The translations under genes and the position numbers were made by a program. The notes beneath the pieces were generated by a model. That model did not search any database. It saw only the letters and a program-made list of their open reading frames with translations, and had not been told where the DNA came from. Shown here one piece after another: positions 6,752 to 14,247 of a stretch of 22,335 nt of DNA. Every line of letters begins with the position of its first letter. Within the stretch, counting starts at the first letter, position 1. This stretch comes from Microbacteriaceae bacterium. GTDB lineage: Bacteria; Actinomycetota; Actinomycetes; Actinomycetales; Microbacteriaceae. The stretch covers positions 1-22,335 of the forward strand of contig JAKONM010000074.1 in the NCBI GenBank assembly GCA_022701925.1, in the 5' to 3' direction.

Positions 6752-7915
6752 CTACAGCGTCGTCCAGCGGGCCTCGTGGGCCGCGGACTCCTCCACCGCC
6801 TGCAGCACGCGCTGCACGGCCAGGCCCTCCGCGAACGACGGCTCGGGGTCGCGCCCCTCCGTGATCGCCGCCGCGAAGTCGGCGACCTCGTTGTTGAAGG
6901 TGTGCTCGTAGCCGAGCCCGTGCCCGGGCGGCCACCAGGCGCCGGCGTACGGGTGGTCGGGGTCGGTGACGAGGATGCGGCGGAACCCGCCCTCGACGGC
7001 GGGCTCGGTGAAGTCGAAGAACTCCAGCTCGTTCATCCGCTCGAAGTCGAACGCGACCGAGCCCTTCGAGCCGTTCAGCTCGATGCGCATCGCGTTCTTG
7101 CGGCCCACGGCGAACCGGGTCGCCTCGAAGGTCGCCAGCGCGCCGCCGTCGGTGCGGCCGATCCACACCGCCGCGTCGTCCACGGTGACCTCGCCGCGCT
7201 CCTCGGAGCCGGTGGCGGTCAGCCCGCCGGTCTGCGACGCCAGCTTCGGCCGGGTCTTCACGAACGTCTCCGTCAGCGCGGAGACGCCCGTCAGCCGCTG
7301 ACCCGTCAGGAAGGTCGCCAGGTCGATGATGTGCGCGCCCACGTCGCCGAGCGCGCCGGAGCCCGCCGCGTCCTTGTCCAGCCGCCACACCAGCGGGAAC
7401 TCCGGGTCCGCGATCCAGTCCTGCAGGTACAGGGCGCGGATGTGTCGGATCTCGCCGATGCGGCCCTCGTCGACCAGCCGCTTCGCGTAGGCCAGCGCCG
7501 GCACGCGCCGGTACGAGAACCCGACCATGGAGCGCACGCCGGCCTCGCGCGCCGCCTCGGCCGCCGCGACCATGCGCTCCGCGCCCTCCACCGAGTTCGC
7601 CAGCGGCTTCTCGCACAGCACGTGCTTGCCCGCCGCGAGGGCAGCGATCGCGATGTCCACGTGGCTGTCGCCCGGCGTGCACACGTCGATCACGTGGATG
7701 TCGGGGTCCGCCACCGCGTCGCGCCAGTCGGTCAGCACGTTCGGCACGTCGAAGTCGTCCGCGAAGGCGCGCGCGTTCTCCGCGTTGCGCCCCACCACGT
7801 GCGTGACGCGGGCGGGCGTGCCGAAGAACTTCGCCGCCTGCGCCCACCCGGCCGTGTGGATGCGCCCCATGAAGGCGTACCCGATCACCGCCACGTTCAG
7901 CTGCTGCACCGCCAT
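6752..7915 (-). CDS. Gfo/Idh/MocA oxidoreductase, levoglucosan dehydrogenase-like
   Basis: A 387-residue NAD-type dehydrogenase. The N-terminus 'LNVAVIGYAFMGRIHTAGW' has the 'GYAFMG.aH' form typical of the ThuB/levoglucosan-dehydrogenase branch. The catalytic set is complete: K103 in 'CEKPLA', and D191 and H195 in 'GSGALGDVGAHIID'. Further segments recalled from actinobacterial levoglucosan dehydrogenase are 'YLQDWIADPEFPLVWR', 'FEATRFAVGRKNAMRIELNGSKGSVAFDFERMNELEFF' and 'DHPYAGAWWPPGHGLGYEHTF'. Those relatives oxidise the C3 hydroxyl of a glucose unit to a 3-keto-sugar. It is the last gene of the leftward operon; its ATG overlaps the preceding UPF0303 stop by one base (TGATG). I am confident of the subfamily; the substrate (anhydrosugar, disaccharide or other glycoside) is inference. 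Confidence 0.88.
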   Translation of the reverse strand: MAVQQLNVAVIGYAFMGRIHTAGWAQAAKFFGTPARVTHVVGRNAENARAFADDFDVPNVLTDWRDAVADPDIHVIDVCTPGDSHVDIAIAALAAGKHVLCEKPLANSVEGAERMVAAAEAAREAGVRSMVGFSYRRVPALAYAKRLVDEGRIGEIRHIRALYLQDWIADPEFPLVWRLDKDAAGSGALGDVGAHIIDLATFLTGQRLTGVSALTETFVKTRPKLASQTGGLTATGSEERGEVTVDDAAVWIGRTDGGALATFEATRFAVGRKNAMRIELNGSKGSVAFDFERMNELEFFDFTEPAVEGGFRRILVTDPDHPYAGAWWPPGHGLGYEHTFNNEVADFAAAITEGRDPEPSFAEGLAVQRVLQAVEESAAHEARWTTL

Positions 7916-8397
7916 CAGGCCACCGCTCCCTCGTCGTCGATCGCGTGGACCGGCGCCGCCGATCCCGTCCTGCCCGCCTGCAGCCCGGCCACCGCCAGCG
8001 CGTGGTCGCCGCCGGACTCCAGGCCGCTGATCGCCAGCACGCCGACCAGCGCGCCGCGCACCCGGATCGGCACCGCGCCCTCGCCCGGCGCGTAGTCGAC
8101 TCTCGAGATCCCGAAGGCCTCGTAGAAGCCGGGGTTCGAGTCCACGTCGTAGTGCTGCGCCAGCGCCAGCGACGACCGGTTCCACCGCCGCACCACCCGC
8201 GCCTTGCGGTCGACCCAGGAGTCGTTGTCCGCGGTGGCGCCGCGCAGCGCCACGTGGAACACGCGCTGCTCGCCCAGCGTGATGCTGATCACGACCGGCA
8301 GCGCCTCCTCGCGGCAGCGCTGCACCAGCGCGCTGCCGACCCGCCACGCGTCGTCGTGGTCGAAGCGGTCGAAGTCGGGCACGTCCTCGTCGGTCAT
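7915..8397 (-). CDS. UPF0303 / heme-degrading-domain (HbpS/GlcG-like) protein
   Basis: A 160-residue cytoplasmic protein with no signal peptide. The segment 'DDAWRVGSALVQRCREEALPVVISITLGEQRVFHVALRGATADNDSWVDRKARVVRRWNRSSLAL' is characteristic of UPF0303, a branch of the GlcG/HbpS fold whose function is not settled despite the 'heme-degrading' label. The later 'EGAVPIRVRGALVGVLAISGL' is the GlcG/HbpS signature region. It lies between two Gfo/Idh genes, overlapping the upstream one by four bases (ATGA) and the downstream one by one base, so it is translationally embedded in the catabolic operon. That argues for a role linked to the keto-sugar enzymes, such as binding or isomerising a small intermediate, rather than heme metabolism. 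This is inference. Confidence 0.8.
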   Translation of the reverse strand: MTDEDVPDFDRFDHDDAWRVGSALVQRCREEALPVVISITLGEQRVFHVALRGATADNDSWVDRKARVVRRWNRSSLALAQHYDVDSNPGFYEAFGISRVDYAPGEGAVPIRVRGALVGVLAISGLESGGDHALAVAGLQAGRTGSAAPVHAIDDEGAVA

Positions 8398-9431
8398 CGG
8401 TCCTCCTGCCGGGTGCCCAGCACCTGGCGGCGCACCTCGTCGATGGTGGTGAGCACCGCGATCGCGTCGGCGATCGGGTGCTCGGGGGAGTCGGTGCGGC
8501 CGTCCGCGATCGCGCGGGCGACCGCGGTCGTCTGCCAGGCCAGCCCGTCGCGGCCGCGCAGGTCGGTCGGGTCCTGCCAGACGTGCTCGTCCGCGCCGAT
8601 GCGCACCGCGAAACGGGCGGGGAAGACGAACGGGTCCAGGAAGCGGGCCGTGCCGGCGGTGCCGACGACGGTGCCGAGCCCGGTGTTCGTGCCCGCCATC
8701 GTCACGCCGACGGACGCGGCGCGTCCCTCGTCGCCGGTCAGCAGCGCGACCGCCTGGTCCTCCACGCCGCCGGGCAGCACCGTGCCGACGGCCTGCACCG
8801 ACCGCGCCGCGCCGATCGCGAAGTGCGCGAACCAGAACCCGTAGACGCCCGCGTCCAGCACGGTGCCGCCCGCCAGCGCCGGGTCGGTCATGCGCTGCGG
8901 CGGGTCGTCGTCCAGCGCCCAGCCGACGTCGGCCGTCGCCAGGCGCACGTCGCCCAGGTCGCCCCGGTCGATCACCTGCCGCAGCACCGCGGAGTGGGGC
9001 AGGTACCGGGTCCACATGGCCTCGCCGGCGAACACGCCCGCCACCCGCGCGGCGTCGGCGATGCGCCGCCCCTCCTCGGCCGAGGTCGCCAGCGGCTTCT
9101 CGACCAGCACGTGCTTGCCCGCCTCGATCGCCAGCAGCGCCAGCGGCAGGTGCTCGGTGTGCGGCGCAGCGACGTAGACGACGTCCACGCCGTCGTCCTC
9201 CACCAGCCGCGCGTAGGAGCCGTGGGCGCGCTCCACCCCGTGGTCGGCGGCGAAGGCCTCGGCGCGCTCGGCGGAGCGGGACCCGACCGCGACGACGCGC
9301 TGGTCGGTGTTCGCGTGCACCGTCGCGGTGAAGTCCCGGGCGATGGCGCCGGGCGCCAGCACGCCCCAGCGCAGGGTCGGGCCGCCGCGCAGCGGCGCGA
9401 CCCCGGGCTCGGGGAAGAAGCCGTCGCTCAC
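8394..9431 (-). CDS. Gfo/Idh/MocA oxidoreductase, dihydrodiol/D-xylose dehydrogenase-like
   Basis: A 345-residue NAD(P)-dependent oxidoreductase. The Rossmann motif 'RWGVLAPGAIARDF' starts at residue 21 after a short leader, the 'VEKPLA' lysine is K112, and 'GEAMWTRYLP' plus 'GGTVLDAGVYGFWF' (D193, Y197) are hallmarks of the dimeric dihydrodiol dehydrogenase / NADP D-xylose dehydrogenase branch, where tyrosine takes the place of the histidine. Relatives oxidise aldoses at C1 or reduce keto-sugars such as 1,5-anhydrofructose, so a reductive last step in this pathway is possible. The start is the GTG at 9431, whose GTGA overlaps the stop of the upstream isomerase by four bases; its own stop overlaps the UPF0303 ATG by four bases. 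Family assignment is firm; substrate is not. Confidence 0.88.
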   Translation of the reverse strand: MSDGFFPEPGVAPLRGGPTLRWGVLAPGAIARDFTATVHANTDQRVVAVGSRSAERAEAFAADHGVERAHGSYARLVEDDGVDVVYVAAPHTEHLPLALLAIEAGKHVLVEKPLATSAEEGRRIADAARVAGVFAGEAMWTRYLPHSAVLRQVIDRGDLGDVRLATADVGWALDDDPPQRMTDPALAGGTVLDAGVYGFWFAHFAIGAARSVQAVGTVLPGGVEDQAVALLTGDEGRAASVGVTMAGTNTGLGTVVGTAGTARFLDPFVFPARFAVRIGADEHVWQDPTDLRGRDGLAWQTTAVARAIADGRTDSPEHPIADAIAVLTTIDEVRRQVLGTRQEDR

Positions 9432-10432
9432 CGCGGCGCCGAGAAGGCGGCGTCGAACGCGGCGGCGGGCGGCTGGATCGCGTTCAGGCGCCGCACGATC
9501 TCGAGCGCCTCGGGGGCCCCGTGCAGGCGGTCCATGCCGGCGTCCTCCCACTCGACCGAGGTCGGGCCGTCGTAGCCGATCGCGTTCAGCGTGCGGAAGA
9601 TCCGCTCCCACGGCACCTCGCCGTGGCCCACCGACACGAAGTCCCAGCCGCGGCGCGGGTCCGCCCAGGGCAGGTGGCTGCCCAGGCGGCCGTTGCGGCC
9701 GTCCAGGTGCGTCACCGACTCCTTGCAGTGCACGTGGAACACCTTGTCGGCGAAGTCGACCAGGAACATCGACGGGTCCAGCTGCTGCCACACGAAGTGC
9801 GACGGGTCGAAGTTGAACCCGAAGGCCGGGTGGTCGATCGCCTCCATCGCCCGCTTCGCGGTCCAGTAGTCGTACGCGATCTCGGTCGGGTGGATCTCGA
9901 GCGCGAACCGCACGCCCTGCTCCTGGAACGCGTCGAGGATCGGCGTCCACCGCGTGACGAAGTCGTCGAACCCCCTCTTGACGAACGCGTCGGAGGCGGG
10001 CGGGAACATCGCGACGGCGTGCCAGATCGACGAGCCCGTGAAGCCGGTGACCGTCTTCACGCCCATCGCCTTCGCGGCCTTCGCGGTCGTGATCATCTCG
10101 GCGGCCGCGCGCTGCCGCACGCCCTCCGGGTCGCCGTCGCCCCACACGCGGTCGGACAGTATGTCGCGGTGCCGCTCGTCGATGGGGGAGTCGCACACCG
10201 CCTGGCCCAGCAGGTGGTTCGAGATCGCGTAGACCTGCAGGCCGTTCTTCTCCAGGATCGCCTTGCGGTCCGCGACGTACTCGGGGTCCTCGGCGGCGCG
10301 GACCACGTCCAGGTGGTCGCCCCACGACGCGATCTCGAGGCCGTCGTAGCCCCACTCGCCGGCGAGGCGCGCCACCTCCTCGAACGGCAGGTCGGCCCAC
10401 TGGCCGGTGAACAGGGTGACGGGTCTGGTCAT
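9428..10432 (-). CDS. TIM-barrel sugar phosphate isomerase/epimerase family protein
   Basis: A 334-residue xylose-isomerase-like TIM barrel, longer than and not closely similar to the isomerase at 3207. Metal-site candidates are 'FALEIHPTEIAYDYW' (E179, H181), 'FNFDPSHFVWQQLDP' (D209, H212), 'VFHVHCKES' (H235) and 'SVEWEDAGMDR' (E294, E296). The signature stretches 'SNHLLGQAVCDSPIDERH' and 'VTGFTGSSIWHAVAMFPP' mark a well-conserved subfamily that I recall being found next to Gfo/Idh and ThuA genes. Likely role: metal-dependent isomerisation, elimination or hydration of a keto-sugar made by the adjacent dehydrogenases (inference). The ATG has a strong GAAGGAG site 7 bases upstream. It follows the ThuA gene after 32 bp and overlaps the next gene by four bases. 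Confidence 0.88.
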   Translation of the reverse strand: MTRPVTLFTGQWADLPFEEVARLAGEWGYDGLEIASWGDHLDVVRAAEDPEYVADRKAILEKNGLQVYAISNHLLGQAVCDSPIDERHRDILSDRVWGDGDPEGVRQRAAAEMITTAKAAKAMGVKTVTGFTGSSIWHAVAMFPPASDAFVKRGFDDFVTRWTPILDAFQEQGVRFALEIHPTEIAYDYWTAKRAMEAIDHPAFGFNFDPSHFVWQQLDPSMFLVDFADKVFHVHCKESVTHLDGRNGRLGSHLPWADPRRGWDFVSVGHGEVPWERIFRTLNAIGYDGPTSVEWEDAGMDRLHGAPEALEIVRRLNAIQPPAAAFDAAFSAPR

Positions 10433-10464
10433 CGTGCTGCTCCTTCTCGGAGGTCGAGGGTCGG

Positions 10465-11208
10465 TCAGGCCTGTGCCGGGCGGGCGGCCCAGAGCATGCC
10501 CTGCTCGATCGTGCGGCGAACGGCCGGGTGCTGCACGATCTCCAGGCGGTGGCCCGCGGTCGACACGACGATGCGGCCCTCGCCCCAGTGGCGCGTCCAT
10601 ACGGCCGGGAAGGTGACGGGGCGGTCCCACGCGTCGAAGTCGCGCTTCGCCTGCGTGGTCGTCGCCAGCACCTCGTTGTAGTCGTCCGACAGGACCCAGT
10701 ACTGCTCCGTGGTCAGCGTGAAGTCGTCGACGCCGTCGGTGACGGGGTGGCTGCGGCCGAGCTCGGTGATCTCGGTCGAGTACTCCTGGTAGTTGTCGGA
10801 CTGCTCGCCGGTCAGCTCGTCCGCCGGGGCGATCGCCGCGTGATGGGCGAACTGGCCGCCGATCAGCTGCAGGTAGTCGGCGCTGTCGCGGTAGGAGTCG
10901 GCGATGCCGCCGTGCCAGCCGACCATGCCGGTGCCGGATCGCACCGCGGCGATCAGGCCCGCCAGCGCGTCCTTCTCGATCGTCGACATCGTGACGACCT
11001 GCACGATCAGGTCGACGCCGGCCATCACGTCGGCGTCCGCGTAGACGGCGTTGGACTCCTCGACGCGCACCGAGAAGCCGTGCTGCTCCAGGAACGGCAC
11101 GAAGAAGTCGGTGGTCTCCACCGGCATGTGGCCGTCCCAGCCGCCGCGGACGATCAGCGCCTGCCGCGAGGGGAGGCTGGAGGTCGGGGTGGGCTGTGCG
11201 TCGGTCAT
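10465..11208 (-). CDS. ThuA domain-containing protein
   Basis: A 247-residue ThuA-like protein, a class I glutamine-amidotransferase-like fold. Visible signatures are 'RQALIVRGGWDGHMPVETTDFFVPFLEQHGFSV' at the start, 'GTGMVGWHGGIADSYRDSADYLQLIGGQF' in the middle and 'FPAVWTRHWGEGRIVVSTAGHRLE' near the end. In Sinorhizobium and Agrobacterium, ThuA acts with the Gfo/Idh protein ThuB to turn trehalose and related disaccharides into 3-keto derivatives. Here it sits among Gfo/Idh and TIM-barrel genes, the same company. Its ATG overlaps the GMC stop by four bases (ATGA). A few histidines could form a metal or substrate site, but its biochemical role is not established by sequence. The fold assignment is secure. 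Confidence 0.88.
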   Translation of the reverse strand: MTDAQPTPTSSLPSRQALIVRGGWDGHMPVETTDFFVPFLEQHGFSVRVEESNAVYADADVMAGVDLIVQVVTMSTIEKDALAGLIAAVRSGTGMVGWHGGIADSYRDSADYLQLIGGQFAHHAAIAPADELTGEQSDNYQEYSTEITELGRSHPVTDGVDDFTLTTEQYWVLSDDYNEVLATTTQAKRDFDAWDRPVTFPAVWTRHWGEGRIVVSTAGHRLEIVQHPAVRRTIEQGMLWAARPAQA

Positions 11209-13247
11209 GCGGTCCTTCCGGTGGTGGTCCTCGCGCGAGCGGCCGTCGCCGGCCAGTCGGACACGAGGTGCTCGGCGACGCGCAGGGCGTTCGCCGTGAT
11301 GGTCAGCGTCGGGTTGACGCTGCCGTTGGTGGGGTGCAGCGAGGAGTCGCAGACCACGATGCGGCGGGTGCCCCAGGGGCGCCCGAACGGGTCGGTCGCG
11401 CTCTCGGCCGGGTCGTCGCCCATCCGCGCGGTGCCGCAGGAGTGCTCCCCGGCCGCCGAAGCGGTGGCGGTGCCGACCTGGCGGTGCACGTTGCGGGCAC
11501 CGGCGGCCTCCAGCCATCGGGCGCTCTCGCGCGCCATGCCCTGCTCGACCTCGACGGAGGCGGGGTGCAGGAACTTGGCCATCGACGCGGCGGGCCGGCC
11601 CCAGCGGTCGCGCAGCTGCGACAGCCGCACGCCCGAGCCGGCGTGCGGGATCTCCTGCCCCATCCCGAAGACGCCGAAGCCGAACCGGCGGCCGTCGCGC
11701 ATCCAGCGGCTGTGGCCCTCGCCCCACGCGGGCGTGCCCGGCTCGGGGTTCAGGGCGGCGGTCAGCGGCAGCAGGCTCATCAGGTCGACCAGCACCCCGC
11801 CGCCCCACGGGATCGTGTCCGCGTGCACGTGGTCGAGCGTCGCCACGGAGTGGCCGGGGCCGACGTAGGGCTTCACGGGGGAGTCGACGCGGCCCAGCAC
11901 GGTCGTGAAGCGGTGGTCGTGCAGCCAGCGGCCCATCGACTCGTTGCCGATGCCGGAGGCCAGCAGCAGCCGCGGCGTCTCGACGGCCCCGGCGGACACG
12001 ACGACGACCTCGGCGTCGACGGTCAGCTCGACCGGGCCCGTGGAGGCGTCGGCCATCACGGTCACGGCGGCGCGGTCGGTGCCGTCGCGCACCTCGACCA
12101 CCTCCGCGTCCTGCAGCAGGTCGCAGCGGCCGGTCGCGATCGCGCGGGGCACGAACGTGTTGTGCGCGCCGTTCTTCGCGTCGACCGGGCAGGCGTGCCC
12201 GCAGCACTGCGGGCAGCGCACGCAGGCCGCGCGCCCCGCGTGCGGCACGCTGTTGATCGCCAGCGGGATCGGTCCCCAGCCCCACCCGAGCGCGTCCGCC
12301 GCACGCCCGAGCAGCTCGCGGGCGGGCTCCGTGCCCATCGCCGGCATCGGGTAGCCGGCGCTGCGGCGGGTGCGGGAGGTCAGGCCGCCCTCCTCGCCCG
12401 CGACGCCCAGCTCGTGCTCCGCCCGCGTGTAGAAGGGCTCCATGTCGTCGTAGTCGACCGGCCAGTCGGCCAGGCTCGCGTCGGCCGGCGACCCGTGCAG
12501 GGTGCGCATGCGGAAGTCCTCGGGCAGGAAGCGCCACGCCATGCCCTGCCAGAACCGCGTGCCGCCGCCGAGCGTCATCGCGTTCAGGCCGTAGAGCCAC
12601 GCGTCCCCGGTGCCGTCGACCGCGTGCGTGCCGCCGCCCTGCAGGCGCAGCTCGCGCGGGTGGCCGGGGCCCGGGCCGGCGACCGAGTCGTAGACGGCGT
12701 TCCGCTTGCCGTGCAGGTGGTCGCCGCGCAGCGCCGCGTTCGGCGTCGCCCGGGCGCGCTCGATCAGCAGCACGTGCTTGCCGGCCTCCGCGAGCACGGC
12801 CGCGGCGACCCCGCCGCCGGGTCCGCTGCCGACGACCACCGCGTCGTACGACCGGCGCACGTCGGCGCTGCGGATCGAGCGGGGGGTCGCGGGCTCGACG
12901 GGCTCGACGCCCGGCGGCACGGCGTGGAAGCCGACCGCGTCGAGCCCGGCCGGCCGCACGCCCGGCCGGTCCGCGTAGTAGCCCTCCATCGCGACCCGCA
13001 CCAGTGCGGCGACGGCGTCGGGATCGGTCTCCGAGAGGGCCAGCAGGGCGGCGTCCTGCTCGGGGGCGGGCAGCTCGGCGAAGCCGGGGCCGAGGCGCTC
13101 GACCAGGACGGCCAGCGGCTCGAGCGCCCAGCCGAGGTCGGCCGCGTCGTCCTCCAGGTGCTGCCGCACCCCGCCCGCCCAGCCGGCGGGCAGGCCGTCG
13201 ACGGCGGGCACGATGCGGTCGACGGCGGCGTGCAGCGTGTCGTTCAC
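11205..13247 (-). CDS. GMC-family FAD oxidoreductase with N-terminal gluconate-2-dehydrogenase-subunit-3-like domain
   Basis: A 680-residue flavoprotein. Residues 1-110 ('LHAAVDRIVPAVDGLPAGWAGGVRQHLEDD' through 'AMEGYYADRPGVRPAGLDAVGFHAVPPG') resemble the small subunit (subunit 3) of gluconate/glucoside dehydrogenases. The GMC domain follows: dinucleotide motif GSGPGG (140-145), a cysteine cluster C342, C345, C348, C349 and C353, and the C-terminal 'HSCGTARMG' (H602) and 'HPTNGSVNPTLT' (N645), matching the catalytic His/Asn pair of pyranose-oxidising relatives. Such enzymes oxidise a sugar hydroxyl, often at C2 or C3. In known glucoside 3-dehydrogenases the two parts are separate proteins; here they are fused, with no signal peptide, so the enzyme appears cytoplasmic. 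The GTG start has GGAG 5 bases upstream. It leads six closely packed genes. Confidence 0.9.
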   Translation of the reverse strand: MNDTLHAAVDRIVPAVDGLPAGWAGGVRQHLEDDAADLGWALEPLAVLVERLGPGFAELPAPEQDAALLALSETDPDAVAALVRVAMEGYYADRPGVRPAGLDAVGFHAVPPGVEPVEPATPRSIRSADVRRSYDAVVVGSGPGGGVAAAVLAEAGKHVLLIERARATPNAALRGDHLHGKRNAVYDSVAGPGPGHPRELRLQGGGTHAVDGTGDAWLYGLNAMTLGGGTRFWQGMAWRFLPEDFRMRTLHGSPADASLADWPVDYDDMEPFYTRAEHELGVAGEEGGLTSRTRRSAGYPMPAMGTEPARELLGRAADALGWGWGPIPLAINSVPHAGRAACVRCPQCCGHACPVDAKNGAHNTFVPRAIATGRCDLLQDAEVVEVRDGTDRAAVTVMADASTGPVELTVDAEVVVVSAGAVETPRLLLASGIGNESMGRWLHDHRFTTVLGRVDSPVKPYVGPGHSVATLDHVHADTIPWGGGVLVDLMSLLPLTAALNPEPGTPAWGEGHSRWMRDGRRFGFGVFGMGQEIPHAGSGVRLSQLRDRWGRPAASMAKFLHPASVEVEQGMARESARWLEAAGARNVHRQVGTATASAAGEHSCGTARMGDDPAESATDPFGRPWGTRRIVVCDSSLHPTNGSVNPTLTITANALRVAEHLVSDWPATAARARTTTGRTA

Positions 13248-13283
13248 GGGGCTCCAGACGGGTCGCGGTGCGGGGGACGTGCG

Positions 13284-13320
13284 GGCGGGCCGGGGATCGG
13301 AGCCTGATCCCCGGCCCGCC
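13284..13320 (-). terminator. Perfect 15-bp hairpin between transporter and catabolic genes (distal)
   Basis: GGCGGGCCGGGGATC (13284-13298) pairs perfectly with 13306-13320 around the 7-nt loop GGAGCCT. On the minus strand it is the second of two hairpins after the permease stop. No U-run follows, so it may be a terminator, an attenuator or an mRNA 3'-end stabiliser. Confidence 0.65.
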
Positions 13321-13326
13321 GTGAGC

Positions 13327-13352
13327 GGTGCGGGCCCGGGCGGGCCCGCACC
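13327..13352 (-). terminator. Perfect 11-bp hairpin between transporter and catabolic genes (proximal)
   Basis: GGTGCGGGCCC (13327-13337) pairs with GGGCCCGCACC (13342-13352) over a 4-nt loop. It begins 4 bases after the stop codon of the second permease, the expected place for a terminator or mRNA-stabilising stem. Confidence 0.65.
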
Positions 13353-13356
13353 CCGA

Positions 13357-14247
13357 TCAGCGGCCGGCCAGCGAGCCGCCGATGCCGCCGACGCTGAAGT
13401 ACTTGTTCAGCACGGCGAAGATGATCACCGGCGGGGCCATCATCACGACGGCGACCGCCATGACGCTGCCCCAGTCGGCCGCGTTCTGCTGGAAGAAGGT
13501 CTGCAGCCCCACCGGCAGGGTGAGGTTCTGCGGGCTCTGCAGGAACAGCAGCGCGATCAGGTAGTCGTTCCAGGCCAGCAGGAACGAGAAGATCGCGGTC
13601 GACAGGATGCCGGGCAGCGAGTTGCGCAGCACGACGCGCACGAAGCCGCCGAACACGCTGGCGCCGTCCATCCACGCCGCCTCCTCCAGCGAGATCGGGA
13701 TCGAGTCGAAGTAGGCGGCCATCATCCAGATCGCGACCGACATGGTCGAGCCGATGTAGACGATCGCGACGCCCTGCAGCGTGTCCACGAGGCCCAGCGC
13801 CGAGAAGATGATGAACAGCGGGATCGCCGCGGTCACCACCGGCAGCGACTGCACCACGAACAGGATCAGCGAGTACCCCGACACCAGGCGGTTGCGCAGC
13901 CGGGAGAGCACGTAGCCGGCCGGCGCCGCGACGGCGACGGCGGCGACCACCGTGACCAGGGCCACGGCCATGCTGTTGCCCAGCCACGTGACCACGTCGG
14001 TGGTCGTGAAGACCCGCACGAAGTTCTCGAGCGTGAACCCTGTGGCGGTGCTGTTCTGCCCGGGCTGCGTCGAGAGGTAGAGCACCGCGAGGATCGGGAT
14101 GATCACGATGAACGTGACCACGAGGATCAGGAGGAAGCGCCACCACTGGCCCTTCGCCTCCCGCTCGCGCAGCGTGCGCCGCTGGACCTCCTGCTGGCGG
14201 CCGACGGTGGCGCTCGTCGCCCCGCCCGCCGCGATCGCCTGGCTCAT
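13357..14247 (-). CDS. Carbohydrate ABC transporter permease (MalG type)
   Basis: A 296-residue integral membrane subunit of a CUT1-type sugar importer. After a charged cytoplasmic N-terminus, six hydrophobic helices are apparent, starting 'FLLILVVTFIVIIPILAVLYLS'. The ATPase-contacting EAA loop is 'LEEAAWMDGASVFGGFVRVVLRNSLPGI', and the C-terminus is the usual 'ALLFLQSPQNLTLPVGLQTFF' followed by the last helix. The ATG overlaps the stop of the upstream permease by four bases. Two strong hairpins follow within 75 bp, separating it from the GMC gene. It probably forms a heterodimer with the other permease. Confidence 0.93.
   Translation of the reverse strand: MSQAIAAGGATSATVGRQQEVQRRTLREREAKGQWWRFLLILVVTFIVIIPILAVLYLSTQPGQNSTATGFTLENFVRVFTTTDVVTWLGNSMAVALVTVVAAVAVAAPAGYVLSRLRNRLVSGYSLILFVVQSLPVVTAAIPLFIIFSALGLVDTLQGVAIVYIGSTMSVAIWMMAAYFDSIPISLEEAAWMDGASVFGGFVRVVLRNSLPGILSTAIFSFLLAWNDYLIALLFLQSPQNLTLPVGLQTFFQQNAADWGSVMAVAVVMMAPPVIIFAVLNKYFSVGGIGGSLAGR

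Noticed and set aside
6225..7847. Long open frame on the minus strand overlapping the levoglucosan-dehydrogenase-like gene
   Set aside because: It is a low-complexity Arg/Gly/Ala-rich shadow frame of a clear gene, common in DNA this GC-rich, with no family resemblance.
3207..10432. C-glycoside deglycosidase (CarB/CarC or DgpB/DgpC type) system
   Set aside because: The TIM-barrel and GMC genes would fit, but I see no gene for the small partner subunit next to either TIM-barrel gene.
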